From positions 1-40,119 of the forward strand of contig JADHVE010000002.1 of NCBI GenBank assembly GCA_016784195.1: 40,119 nucleotides of DNA, given 5' to 3'. Shown here in pieces: positions 18,731 to 28,301 of the stretch (the stretch's first letter is position 1; each line of letters begins with the position of its first letter). The DNA is from Candidatus Woesearchaeota archaeon. Its GTDB lineage: Archaea; Nanobdellota; Nanobdellia; Woesearchaeales; GW2011-AR4. The position numbers and the translations under genes are program-made. The notes beneath the pieces were generated by a model. That model was given only the letters and a program-made list of their open reading frames with translations, was not told the DNA's origin and did no database searches.

Positions 18731-18867
18731 ATGCGTTCTTTAAAAAGTAAAGTTTTTGTAGAGTTCTGAGAAATAGAAAATACTTATAACCTCATGCTAG
18801 ATTCTAACTTGATCAGATGCAACAGTTCATGAAGTGAAAGAGGAACTTAAGTTCTAACCTTATAAAT

Positions 18868-19065
18868 TTAGGTTCCTAAAAATTTGAGCACTTCATAAAC
18901 AAGAAAAGTTGGCCAGATCATCGCTTTCAATAATCCTAAAGCAATATTCCAAAAACCCGTAGCATTTGATATATAATATATTGCTGCACCAATAAAACCC
19001 AGCCCATAAATTGCCCCGCCATTACACATATTATTTAAATCTCGTTTGCATTTTGTTTTCTTCAT
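18868..19065 (-). CDS. Small conserved membrane protein
   Basis: 65 aa; CNGGAIYGLGFIGAAIYYISNATGFWNIALGLLKAMIWPTFLVYEVLKFLG resembles a small membrane family common in tiny-genome prokaryotes. Confidence 0.75.
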   Translation of the reverse strand: MKKTKCKRDLNNMCNGGAIYGLGFIGAAIYYISNATGFWNIALGLLKAMIWPTFLVYEVLKFLGT

Positions 19066-19305
19066 TCTAATTCACCTCTTACCTTAATTAGTATACCTAC
19101 TATATAAATTTAATGAGTGATTACATAAACAAACAATATTATTGAAACAACAAAAAATACAATGCCTATATGAGTCAGCTTGTTATACCCATTTAGTTTT
19201 ATAATATTCCAGTAATCACTTACCTTAAGGTATGTTTTAAGAAAATAGTTAACAAAACAAACACAGAAAGAAAGTAATTTATACTTCTTCCCAATCTCTG
19301 TTGTT

Positions 19306-19992
19306 ATGCATCGTGTACAGAAATTATTGAGCAATTATGGGTATTGTTCCAGAAGAAACGCTGAAGAGCTTATTAAACAAGGAAGAGTTAAAGTAAATAA
19401 TAAGCTTATCTCTATTGGCGATAAAGCTTCTGAAAATGATAAGATCTATGTAGATGATAGATTAGTAAAAAAAGAAAAAAAGCTCTATTTTATGTTCAAT
19501 AAGCCAGTAGGCTGTGTTACTGCTTTAACAGATAGGAAATATAAAACAGTGATGGAATATATTGATGTCAAAGAAAGGATATTCCCTATCGGAAGGCTCG
19601 ATTATTTCACCTCAGGATTGCTGTTGTTTACTAATGACGGCGATTTTTCAAATAACATCATACACCCAAGATACGAAATAAAAAAAACTTACATGGTGGG
19701 ATTATACGACTCAATAGACTCAAAAAAGATTTTAATGATTGAAAAAGGAGTAATGCTTGAAGATGGGCTAAGCAGTCCGGCAAAAGTAAGAAAACTAAGA
19801 AGAGATTTAGTCGAAGTAACAATACATGAAGGCAAGAACAGGATATTAAGAAGAATCTTTAAAGAATTAGGCCTAAGGATAAAGTTTTTGAAGAGAATAA
19901 GGATAGGAATGTTAAATCTGGGAGATTTAACTGAAGGAAAATATAGAAAAATAAGCAAAAAAGAAATTGAAAAAATATTTGATTATAATTAA
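19306..19992 (+). CDS. RsuA/RluB/RluE-family rRNA pseudouridine synthase
   Basis: 228 aa; N-terminal S4 domain, MFNKPVGCVTALTD, FPIGRLDYFTSGLLLFTNDGD, EGKNRILRRIFKELG. Confidence 0.93.
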   Translation: MHRVQKLLSNYGYCSRRNAEELIKQGRVKVNNKLISIGDKASENDKIYVDDRLVKKEKKLYFMFNKPVGCVTALTDRKYKTVMEYIDVKERIFPIGRLDYFTSGLLLFTNDGDFSNNIIHPRYEIKKTYMVGLYDSIDSKKILMIEKGVMLEDGLSSPAKVRKLRRDLVEVTIHEGKNRILRRIFKELGLRIKFLKRIRIGMLNLGDLTEGKYRKISKKEIEKIFDYN

Positions 19993-20064
19993 GCGTGAAA
20001 TGGTCATTGTTGTTTCATTTCATCCAAAAAAATTTATAAACTCCCAACTATTCTCAAATATTCT

Positions 20065-20203
20065 GCTCCCATGGTGTAGTCCGGCCAATCATACTGCCCT
20101 CTCGAGGAGATATTAGATCGGGAAGCGATTTATGACAAGCCAAAGTAAGGCAGTGACCCGGGTTCAAACTGAAAGAAATTTCATGAAAGTCCCGGTGGGA
20201 GCA
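20065..20203 (+). tRNA. tRNA-Glu(CTC) with two introns (20105-20147 anticodon loop; 20169-20189 T-loop)
   Basis: Acceptor GCTCCCA/TGGGAGC, A73; CTGCC-CTCTCG[intron]A-GGCAG; CCGGG-TTCAAA[intron]T-CCCGG. Confidence 0.9.
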
Positions 20204-20222
20204 CTTATATCTTATAGAAATT

Positions 20223-20942
20223 CTAAAGCATTCTCTTAACAAATTCAGGCATCATCTTGAGCAGTAAGGCAATTAAAGTCCATCTCTTTGTAATATACAC
20301 TTTCTTCTTCTTTTTCTTTATAGCCTCAAATATCTGCCCTGCAGCTTTCTTCGCGCTTGCAACCCAGAATAATCCTTTTCTGTTCTTAATCATAGGAGTA
20401 TCCACCAAACCCGGAACTATTTCAGTGATATATATCTTCAGCTTTTTATTCACAAGCTTCTGTCTCAGCCCCCTCATATAGTGTGATACAAAAGCTTTTG
20501 ATGCACCATAGGCTGTTGACCTGCAGCTGTGCCTAAGTGCTGCAATAGAAGATATTCCAACAATATGTCCATAACCCTTTTTGGAAAAATATTTAACAGC
20601 AACATTTGCCATAGCAGCAAAACCCCTTATATTGACATTTATAGTTTCATTTTCATTGTCCCACTCAAGCTCAGGATTTTGATAGGAAACAGCTGAATTT
20701 ATAACAATCAAATCCATGCCGTCCATCTCTTTAATCAACTCATTAAGCAGAGCCATAGCTTCTTTTGTTTTGGACACATCAATCCTCTTAGCATGAGTCT
20801 CTGTTGGAATTTCATTTTGCAGCTCAGACAGCAAATTGGCTCTTCTCCCAGCTAACCCCACAATATAATTATTTTTTGCCAGTATTTTTGCTAATTCCCT
20901 GCCCATGCCTGAAGTAGCTCCAATCACAACTGCCTTTTTCAT
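20223..20942 (-). CDS. Short-chain dehydrogenase/reductase
   Basis: 239 aa; VIGATSGMGRELAKIL, NSAVS, YGASKAFV. Confidence 0.93.
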   Translation of the reverse strand: MKKAVVIGATSGMGRELAKILAKNNYIVGLAGRRANLLSELQNEIPTETHAKRIDVSKTKEAMALLNELIKEMDGMDLIVINSAVSYQNPELEWDNENETINVNIRGFAAMANVAVKYFSKKGYGHIVGISSIAALRHSCRSTAYGASKAFVSHYMRGLRQKLVNKKLKIYITEIVPGLVDTPMIKNRKGLFWVASAKKAAGQIFEAIKKKKKKVYITKRWTLIALLLKMMPEFVKRML

Positions 20943-21252
20943 TATATCTTTGGAATATGTCCCCTTTATTAATACTTTTTTAATCTATCAATCTTAAACC
21001 ATTAAATGATATAGTACTATAACTATTATTTGAACACTTTTTTAGTTTTGTTCTTGTGTCCTTTTTTAATTTTTTAAAATTAATAAATAAAAATAAAAAA
21101 ACACAACAAGGTTCACAACTAATTGATATTCTTTTTCTGCTCTATTGGCAATTTTTATTGGTCGATTTTAATGGCATTATTGATATGGGTTTTAATGAAT
21201 TTTTAAACAAAGATTTAAAAAGCAATCAACCTTTTTATTATTCTAAATAAGA

Positions 21253-23721
21253 ATGATAAAGAATAAAAAAAGAAAAAAAAATAAGAAAAAACAATATAAG
21301 GGCTTTATTGATTTTATAAAGCAAAATAAAGTACTTATAATTATAATAGCCATACTACTCTTAATCATTCTATTTTCTTTTGGAACAAAGATATTTCTTT
21401 TGACCAACTTCCTGCTGGGAAATGATATAATCGTGAAGTTAAATGCAGACAAGGAATTCCTTTTTCTGGAAAGAAACCAGGAAGAAACTATTGTCTTTGA
21501 AGCATCTGTAACCACAAACCCATTCTGCAAAGCAGTCTGCAGCTCCACATTCAAGGATATAAGCAAAAACACTATTATCGAGCAGGACAAATTTACATTA
21601 AAGCCTTCGATCAATCTACAAAAAAAATACACATTAAAAGCAACGAGCTTAGGTTATGGTATAGAATTATACAGCTTCAGTATGGATTGCAGCAGCCCCA
21701 GAACATTTCTCTGCCACACTGATGAAGAATTAACAAAAAGAAACATCTTAATCACAGTAGAATACCATCTAAACTATGAAGACAAACAATTAAAATCTGA
21801 ATTAGAACCAGATTTAGAAACCTTAAAAACAAAATTAAGTGAATTGGGTGGCAAAAAACAGCTTTTTGAAAACATAATCTATCAACTAAATGAATCAATA
21901 ATTCTAAATGAAAATTTAAATATCAATAATATTCAAAACAGATTTAATGAACATATCAAAGAAATAAAAACCTTCCAGGATATCTGGGAAAAACAGGATT
22001 ATGCTCTTCTTGCCTTGGAGCTGGAAAACTTAAATAAAGAGATTTCTGAAACAGAAAAACAATTTGAAGGGTTTAATAAAAGCATATTGGCAGTTATTTA
22101 CCCTTACAGTGTTATTGTTGAAGAAATAGGCAAAGCAGAAGATCAATTAAGGCAACTTTATCTTTTTGCTCTTATCAACCAAGAAAAAGCTCCTGAAATC
22201 AACAGAACGATTAAGGAATTTAATTCAGCATTAACCCTGTTTAAACAAAAAAGCAGCCTTGAGCAAAAGAAAAAGATTGTGGGGGGCATAATGGATGAAA
22301 CAAAAGACATTACATCATCCACTAACAAAGAATTCAAAAAAGAAGTTCTTAAGCAGGAGCTTCAGCTTGACATTGAATATGATACATTATGCAAAATATC
22401 CGGCTCATGCACGCCCCGCCCTTCAATAGAAGAGCGCTCTAAACAAAAAATATTTGAGTTAAACACAACATGCAGGAACATTGACAAATTCAGGGACAAT
22501 CTTCTATTGTTGAATTCTTCAATGAAAAATGCATATGTTAAGGAAAAATACCTGGATAATGAAGACTTCATACAGAATATAAGTGCAAAGGTAAAAAACA
22601 TCAGGCAAAACGTTACCGAGGAGTATCTAAATAGCTTGCCTTCAAATGAAGAAAATACAGAAATTATTCAGAAATTATTAGTCAGAAATGACCTTTCTGA
22701 AACAAAAGAATACCCTGAATATGATCTCATCCCGATTATGATTAGTGAATTAATAAAGCAAATGCCTCTGAGTTGTTATTCAGCTAATCCAAAAATTGAT
22801 TTAGTTAAATCTCCAGGCATTACTAAGATAACAATAAACAAATCAGCACAAATTCCTCTAGAGATTGAATTTAAAGAGCCATTGCCTCAATGCTGCGCTT
22901 TTGGCAAGTGTGAAGTTTGCTGTGTTTCAGAAGAGTGCAGGGAAAAAAACGATGTAGTAATATTTTTGCATGGGCATTCGCTAAACAAAGACACATCTGC
23001 TGAATACAGCCTGGATGCATTTAACAAGATACAGGAAAAGCTGGAAGAAGCCAACTACCTGAACGGGGGGGCAATTTCTACGTATACAGAACGTGACTCT
23101 CCAAGAGATATATGGAATAAACTGCCTGTTCCTTTGACAATCAAGGCAAGTTATTATTTTGACATCTTCAGAGAGCCGGAAAACTATATTGTCGTTCAGA
23201 CAAAGAGCGAAAATATAAACACTTATGCCCTAAGGCTGAAAGAGCTTATTGAAACTGTCCAATATAAAACAGGCAAACAAAAAGTCATTATCATTGCCCA
23301 TAGCATGGGCGGCTTAGTTGCAAGGCGCTACATCCAGATTTTTGGAGAAGATAAAATAGAAAAATTGATTTTGATAGGAACTCCAAACAAAGGCATTGCA
23401 GGGAATACTGCAGATTACTGCCCTTGGATAGGGGAACAGCTTGAATGCAGGGACATGAATTCTGATAGCTTATTTATAAACAAGATGAACCAGCAAAAAA
23501 ACTTTGAAATCCCTGTTTATAACTTGGTTGGCACTGGCTGCAAAATGGACTCTGATAAGGGTGACGGCATTGTACTGGAAAAAAACGCAATGATGGATAA
23601 CGCAAAAAACTTTATAATCAACGGCACATGCAAGGGTCTTGAAAAACTACATACTAAATTACTGGATATTGATACATACCCTGAAGTTTATTTTGTTATC
23701 CAGGAAGCTCTGAAAGAATAA
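21253..23721 (+). CDS. Membrane-anchored alpha/beta hydrolase (lipase-like) with long coiled N-terminal region
   Basis: 822 aa; N-terminal TM; VVIFLHGHSLNKD and VIIIAHSMGGLVARRYIQIFG (GxSxG). Confidence 0.85.
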   Translation: MIKNKKRKKNKKKQYKGFIDFIKQNKVLIIIIAILLLIILFSFGTKIFLLTNFLLGNDIIVKLNADKEFLFLERNQEETIVFEASVTTNPFCKAVCSSTFKDISKNTIIEQDKFTLKPSINLQKKYTLKATSLGYGIELYSFSMDCSSPRTFLCHTDEELTKRNILITVEYHLNYEDKQLKSELEPDLETLKTKLSELGGKKQLFENIIYQLNESIILNENLNINNIQNRFNEHIKEIKTFQDIWEKQDYALLALELENLNKEISETEKQFEGFNKSILAVIYPYSVIVEEIGKAEDQLRQLYLFALINQEKAPEINRTIKEFNSALTLFKQKSSLEQKKKIVGGIMDETKDITSSTNKEFKKEVLKQELQLDIEYDTLCKISGSCTPRPSIEERSKQKIFELNTTCRNIDKFRDNLLLLNSSMKNAYVKEKYLDNEDFIQNISAKVKNIRQNVTEEYLNSLPSNEENTEIIQKLLVRNDLSETKEYPEYDLIPIMISELIKQMPLSCYSANPKIDLVKSPGITKITINKSAQIPLEIEFKEPLPQCCAFGKCEVCCVSEECREKNDVVIFLHGHSLNKDTSAEYSLDAFNKIQEKLEEANYLNGGAISTYTERDSPRDIWNKLPVPLTIKASYYFDIFREPENYIVVQTKSENINTYALRLKELIETVQYKTGKQKVIIIAHSMGGLVARRYIQIFGEDKIEKLILIGTPNKGIAGNTADYCPWIGEQLECRDMNSDSLFINKMNQQKNFEIPVYNLVGTGCKMDSDKGDGIVLEKNAMMDNAKNFIINGTCKGLEKLHTKLLDIDTYPEVYFVIQEALKE

Positions 23722-23786
23722 AAATTTGAAGATATAGAATAAAAAAATTTATAATCTCTCCAAGACTTCTTTTATCTGTTTTTATT

Positions 23787-23909
23787 GCCAGGATGACGGA
23801 GCTCGGTTAATCGTGTTCGCCTCGAATAGCATAAATGTTTTTCATTTATAATTTTCAAAAGAGAGCGAATGTCCTTCGGGACACGCAGGTTCAAATCCTG
23901 CTCCTGGCG
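23787..23909 (+). tRNA. tRNA-Ser(CGA) with an intron (23827-23863)
   Basis: Acceptor GCCAGGA/TCCTGGC, G73; TTCGC-CTCGAA[intron]A-GCGAA; variable arm TGTCCTTCGGGACAC; GCAGG-TTCAAAT-CCTGC. Confidence 0.95.
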
Positions 23910-23916
23910 TAAAATA

Positions 23917-24192
23917 ATGAAACTCAAAAATATTTTTTTATTGTTAATACTTTTGATTCTAATTACAGGATCCACTATAGTGTGGGTTAGTTACCTCGAC
24001 TGCTCTGAAAAAACTTCTAAAAAAGAAATACCAAACAATGCAGGTTATAAAATGATCAAATTCGAAATAGAAGAAAAACCACCTAAGGTAACTCCATACA
24101 AACAAAAAACTGATTCTATCAGATATGTTAAGCATATTTACGAATATTTTGAAAAAATAGAAAAAGCCCGAGAAAGATCAATAAAAAAATAA
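23917..24192 (+). CDS. Small membrane-anchored hypothetical protein
   Basis: MKLKNIFLLLILLILITGSTIVWVSYLDC...; start set at internal ATG because the ORF-track start (23869) lies in tRNA-Ser. Confidence 0.6.
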   Translation: MKLKNIFLLLILLILITGSTIVWVSYLDCSEKTSKKEIPNNAGYKMIKFEIEEKPPKVTPYKQKTDSIRYVKHIYEYFEKIEKARERSIKK

Positions 24193-24194
24193 AG

Positions 24195-24378
24195 TGCCGC
24201 TGGCGGTACTCTCAAATCCTAAGGGATTTATAGTATCCCTTGAGGATATTCGAAACCACGACCTCTACGTAACCCAGTTAGACTTGAGTTAATCATCTCC
24301 CAAAGGGATCATCGCTCAAATTTATGAGCCTCGCTTCATCAAAGATGTAGCGCTCTAACCAGGCTGAGCTACAGCGGC
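24195..24378 (-). tRNA. tRNA-Met(CAT), elongator-type, with three introns (24330-24346, 24271-24322, 24209-24248)
   Basis: Acceptor GCCGCTG/CAGCGGC, A73; D-arm TAGCTCAGCCTGGTTAGAGCG. Excision gives CTACG-CTCATAA-CGTAG anticodon arm and GTGGT-TTCGAAT-ACCGC T-arm. Confidence 0.85.
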
Positions 24379-24477
24379 ATAGTCTAAAGAAAAAGTAATT
24401 TATTTTTAAAGTATTCGTTTTCTAAGAAAATGAATGGCATGAAGAAACCAATCTAAACTAGTTTATTGCTGGAATTA

Positions 24478-24888
24478 CTATAAAAACTTCTTAATATTCT
24501 CTTTATACTCCTCAATCTCTTTATTCCCGTATTTCTTATGGCTCCAGCTTAACCTTAATCTATCACCTTTAAACCTTGGAATAATATGGATATGTGCGTG
24601 TTGGACTAATTGCCCTGCGTCTTCACCATTATTCATAACCATATTGTAAGCGCCATTCCCTATAGACAAAGATAAAGCCTTGGTAATATTCTTAACAGCC
24701 TTAATCAACTCACTTAAATTTTCACCAGGGATGTCTAATAAGGTTTCATAATGTTTTTTTGGAATCACTAAACAATGCCCTTTGTTAGCAGGCATTATAT
24801 CCAGAAAGCTTATCACATTGCTATCTTCATAGACAATTGACGCAGGGATTTCTTTATTTATAATTTTGCAGAATATACAGTCTTTCAT
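24478..24888 (-). CDS. HIT family protein
   Basis: MKDCIFCKIINKEIPASIVYEDSNVISFLDIMPANKGHCLVIPKKHYE...HAHIHIIPR; start at internal Met. Confidence 0.95.
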   Translation of the reverse strand: MKDCIFCKIINKEIPASIVYEDSNVISFLDIMPANKGHCLVIPKKHYETLLDIPGENLSELIKAVKNITKALSLSIGNGAYNMVMNNGEDAGQLVQHAHIHIIPRFKGDRLRLSWSHKKYGNKEIEEYKENIKKFL

Positions 24889-25343
24889 CTTAATATTTAT
24901 GTAATATTTCCTGCCTAGCAAAATGATCAGCCCATCAACTTATTCAATCAAATTTAGGGGCAGTAAACTCTGTTATTTCAATTCCACCTGCTAATCCAGC
25001 TAGGCAGCATTTATTAAACATTCACTCATTATTTATCTCAAACCTATATACATTTTAGTAGCATCTGGTTTGTCTAATTGCCGGGCTACGCTTTTCAATT
25101 CTATTGCAGATGGTTATTGTTCAACTGGAATATCATTCATTTTATTCCATCTACACATCTCAATAGACAAGAATATCTGGTGATTTTTAAACCTTTTGTC
25201 CCTCCCCTTTTTTTAGTGTTAATCTTTGATTGGATTCAATATCAGAAAGTGTGGTTAAATCCTTCCGCTAGGAAAGAGGAATAGTCTACAATACGGTTTG
25301 GCAAAGCCAAAAAATTCCGAAGAGTTTTATTGTGATACATTTA

Positions 25344-25688
25344 CTAAGATGGTTCTATTCGTGTAACACTTTGATTTCCAATTTGTAAATGTTGAAGAAT
25401 ATAAGATTCAATATAAGGTTCAGGATCGTCTTTATAGAATTCAATTATTATACGATCTGTTTTTACTCCTTTTAGTAATCGCTCAATCAATTTATCTTCT
25501 GGAGAAAGTTTAATATCTCTTTTAATATTAACTAAACCATCTGGCCTATTTAAATCATATTTCACCCATACTTCTTTTCCAGCATATTGTTTTAAAATAT
25601 CTCTAGCTGTTGTAATAATATCTTTATTACAATATGATTCATACATTCTTTCAGGAGCAAATCCTTGGAAATTTTCAAAGTGATCCAT
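25344..25688 (-). CDS. Hypothetical protein
   Basis: 114 aa ORF, no family recognised. Confidence 0.55.
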   Translation of the reverse strand: MDHFENFQGFAPERMYESYCNKDIITTARDILKQYAGKEVWVKYDLNRPDGLVNIKRDIKLSPEDKLIERLLKGVKTDRIIIEFYKDDPEPYIESYILQHLQIGNQSVTRIEPS

Positions 25689-25913
25689 ATTAGTTGTTAC
25701 TTACAAGTGATTTATAAAACTTTTGATTATCACCACCATAAAAATTGAATATAATATCCACGCTTGTTAGTTTTGTTTTTGGTTATTAAGTTCCGAAAAC
25801 CTACGTCCGTAGGACTCTGGGGCGTTATTTTACATGGGTTTTTTGTTTGTGTTAAAGGGAGGATGGATATATTGTATTTAACGATTGATGTACTTACTGT
25901 TGAATAGCAATAG

Positions 25914-27191
25914 ATGGAAAGATTTATTAACTCAACTCTAGTCCTTACTTTTTATATGTTTAAACTAAATGTAGAAAAAAATTTAAAGAATCTCCTTGCT
26001 CAGGCTGACATCAAGATAAATACAGATGATCCAAGCAGACAATGGGACATACAAGTTCATAAATCAGAATTCTACGATAGAGCCATTAGAGGTGGAACAC
26101 TTGCTTTTGGAAGGTCATACATGGAAGGATGGTGGGACTGCCAAGATCTTACAGATTTTTTTACAAAAGTCTTAGAGGTAAGGCTTGAAGATAAAGTTAG
26201 TGGCATCATGGCTCTGTTAAATAGTTATAGGGCTGGAGGTCTTAATGAAGAAGGAAAGGCCTCTGTAAAGATGATATACAATGCATGGCTTAACAATCCT
26301 CAGGATAATGATGGCTCTCTTAAGGTTGGAACAACACACTATGATGCAGGAAACGATTTGTTTCAGGCAATGCTTGGTGAATCAATGACTTATACATGCG
26401 GTTACTGGCAAAAGTCAGAGCAGGGATTATGGAAAGCAGCAGAAACTCTTGAAGAAGCACAAGATCACAAGCTTGATATGATCTGCAAAAAATTAGACCT
26501 TGAGGCGGAAGATACGGTTCTTGATATTGGCTGCGGATTCGGAAGCTTTGCAAAGTATGCTGCTGAAAAATATGGTGCAAAAGTAGTAGGTATAACTATC
26601 TCCCAAGAACAGCTTGATTTTGCAAAAGAGGATTGTAAAGACCTTGATGTAGAGTTTGTTTTTCATGATTATCTCAAATTGTCCAAACCTCCTGCATTAG
26701 CGGGTCATCTATTTGACAAGATTGTCTCAATTGGCATGTTTGAGCATGTAGGCTCAAAAAATTATAGCAATTACTTCAAGTTTGTTGACGAGCATCTCAA
26801 ACAAGGAGGCATATCTCTCATTCATACCATTGGAAACGATAAAGAAACAAAAATGTGTGAGCCATGGACTGCTACTTATGTATTCCCGAATTCTAACCTT
26901 CCAACAGAGCGACAGATAAGAAAAACCAAGCCAGGACATTTTTTTGAGCAGGATTTTCATGAATTTGGAAAGGGCAATTATGATCCCACCATAAAAATAT
27001 GGCATGATAATCTAATGGAAGCATGGAGCGAACTTTCTGCAGGCAACAAGAAACATACTGAGAAATTCAGGCGTATGTTTAAATACTATCTTAATGGCAG
27101 CGAGGCTCTTTTCAAATCAGGCCAAGGACACCTATACCAATTTGTCTATTCAAAAGGAGAATTAAAACCATCTTATAAGATAGTACGTTAA
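25914..27191 (+). CDS. cfa: Cyclopropane-fatty-acyl-phospholipid synthase family methyltransferase
   Basis: 425 aa; THYDAGNDLFQAMLGESMTYTCGYW, VLDIGCGFGSFAKYAAEKYGAKVVGITISQEQ, SIGMFEHVGSKNY. Start may be 25956. Confidence 0.93.
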   Translation: MERFINSTLVLTFYMFKLNVEKNLKNLLAQADIKINTDDPSRQWDIQVHKSEFYDRAIRGGTLAFGRSYMEGWWDCQDLTDFFTKVLEVRLEDKVSGIMALLNSYRAGGLNEEGKASVKMIYNAWLNNPQDNDGSLKVGTTHYDAGNDLFQAMLGESMTYTCGYWQKSEQGLWKAAETLEEAQDHKLDMICKKLDLEAEDTVLDIGCGFGSFAKYAAEKYGAKVVGITISQEQLDFAKEDCKDLDVEFVFHDYLKLSKPPALAGHLFDKIVSIGMFEHVGSKNYSNYFKFVDEHLKQGGISLIHTIGNDKETKMCEPWTATYVFPNSNLPTERQIRKTKPGHFFEQDFHEFGKGNYDPTIKIWHDNLMEAWSELSAGNKKHTEKFRRMFKYYLNGSEALFKSGQGHLYQFVYSKGELKPSYKIVR

Positions 27192-27465
27192 AAATTTGTT
27201 TTTTCTATAATCTTTTTTTACTCATCTTTTCTTTTTTCGTTAAACTTTCAGGGAGTTTATTCCACCTAGTCCTGTCTGATATGCGCATTTTGTATAGGTG
27301 AGATATGCCATATTTAAAGTTTGATGTTGTTTAGCCCAGAACTCTTACTATCTTATTATCTTCAAGCCCCTGATTCTCATTATTAGTTTTTAGCCCCTTA
27401 TTCCGTTTTAGTTTATAATAAAAGATATTGATTTTTTTATATGGAATTGATCATTTAAAATTTTA

Positions 27466-27984
27466 CTATTTTTTCTTGATACGAGAAAAATTTTTAATTG
27501 GATTTCCCCATATCTTCGAATTTGGAATAGTAACAAATACCTGATCATCAGTTATAACAATACATGAAGATATACCCATTTCTTTGACAGTACCCTTTAT
27601 GCTTACAACCTCGACAGATTCTCCAATTTTCATTGGTTTGTTTATTAGAAGGAATATGCCGGCAGTAAGGTTAGATAAAACATCTTTGGTTGCGAACCCA
27701 ATAATAATCCCCATGGCACCCAAGCCAGCAACGAAACCAGTCACGTTGAAACCAAGATTGCTTAAGACTATTATGATAAAAATAACCCAAAGAAATATTT
27801 TAACTATTTTTTCTATAAACACTTCCAAGGTTCGATCAAGATCTACTTTATCAAAAAAGTGAGTTACATATTTACTAATAATATGAATTGCAACAAACCC
27901 ACCAATAAAAATTATAATAAAAAAGAGCCATTGAGTATAATGTCCAAAAAAATAATTTTGTATATTAGCCAATATTTCTATCAT
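27466..27984 (-). CDS. Small mechanosensitive ion channel (MscS family)
   Basis: 172 aa; GLGAMGIIIGFATKDVLSNLTAGIFLLINKPMKIGESVEV, IPNSKIWGNPIKNFS. Confidence 0.9.
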   Translation of the reverse strand: MIEILANIQNYFFGHYTQWLFFIIIFIGGFVAIHIISKYVTHFFDKVDLDRTLEVFIEKIVKIFLWVIFIIIVLSNLGFNVTGFVAGLGAMGIIIGFATKDVLSNLTAGIFLLINKPMKIGESVEVVSIKGTVKEMGISSCIVITDDQVFVTIPNSKIWGNPIKNFSRIKKK

Positions 27985-28018
27985 TTTTGCCCCTATTTTA
28001 TTGAGTATCCAATAATTT

Positions 28019-28123
28019 TTATTTGTTTTTAGTAAATGTTTTTATTCCTAAGTCAAAGTCTTCATTAGATAATTCTTCAACCAATTCTTGTTATTTAATA
28101 TTCTCCAAATCATCTTTATCCAT
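28019..28123 (-). pseudogene. Possible interrupted small ORF
   Basis: MDKDDLENIK*QELVEELSNEDFDLGIKTFTKNK*: coding-like sequence split by an in-frame TAA, with AT-rich TATA-like sequence upstream. Confidence 0.3.
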
Positions 28124-28301
28124 TATAAGCGTCCTCTGATCATTAAAAATAACATAATCCTATATAAATGTTAACATTAAAGATAATTCCACATATAAGT
28201 ATTCTCTTAACAAATATCGCACGAAGTGAGTGAATATGTGCGTAGCACTAGGAGGCTCAGTTCTATTTGAGAATCAAAGAGGAAGGCTAAAAATTATTTA
28301 T

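Noticed and set aside
19110-19334. 74-aa minus-strand membrane ORF
   Set aside because: Its 5' end overlaps the pseudouridine synthase start and promoter; the C-terminal hydrophobic part could be real but the start cannot be supported.
21056-21250. 64-aa ORF upstream of the hydrolase gene
   Set aside because: Low-complexity, AT-driven, no protein-like features.
25078-25284. 68-aa ORF and surrounding intergenic sequence as a gene or pseudogene
   Set aside because: Frames are broken on both strands and no family is recognisable; evidence insufficient.
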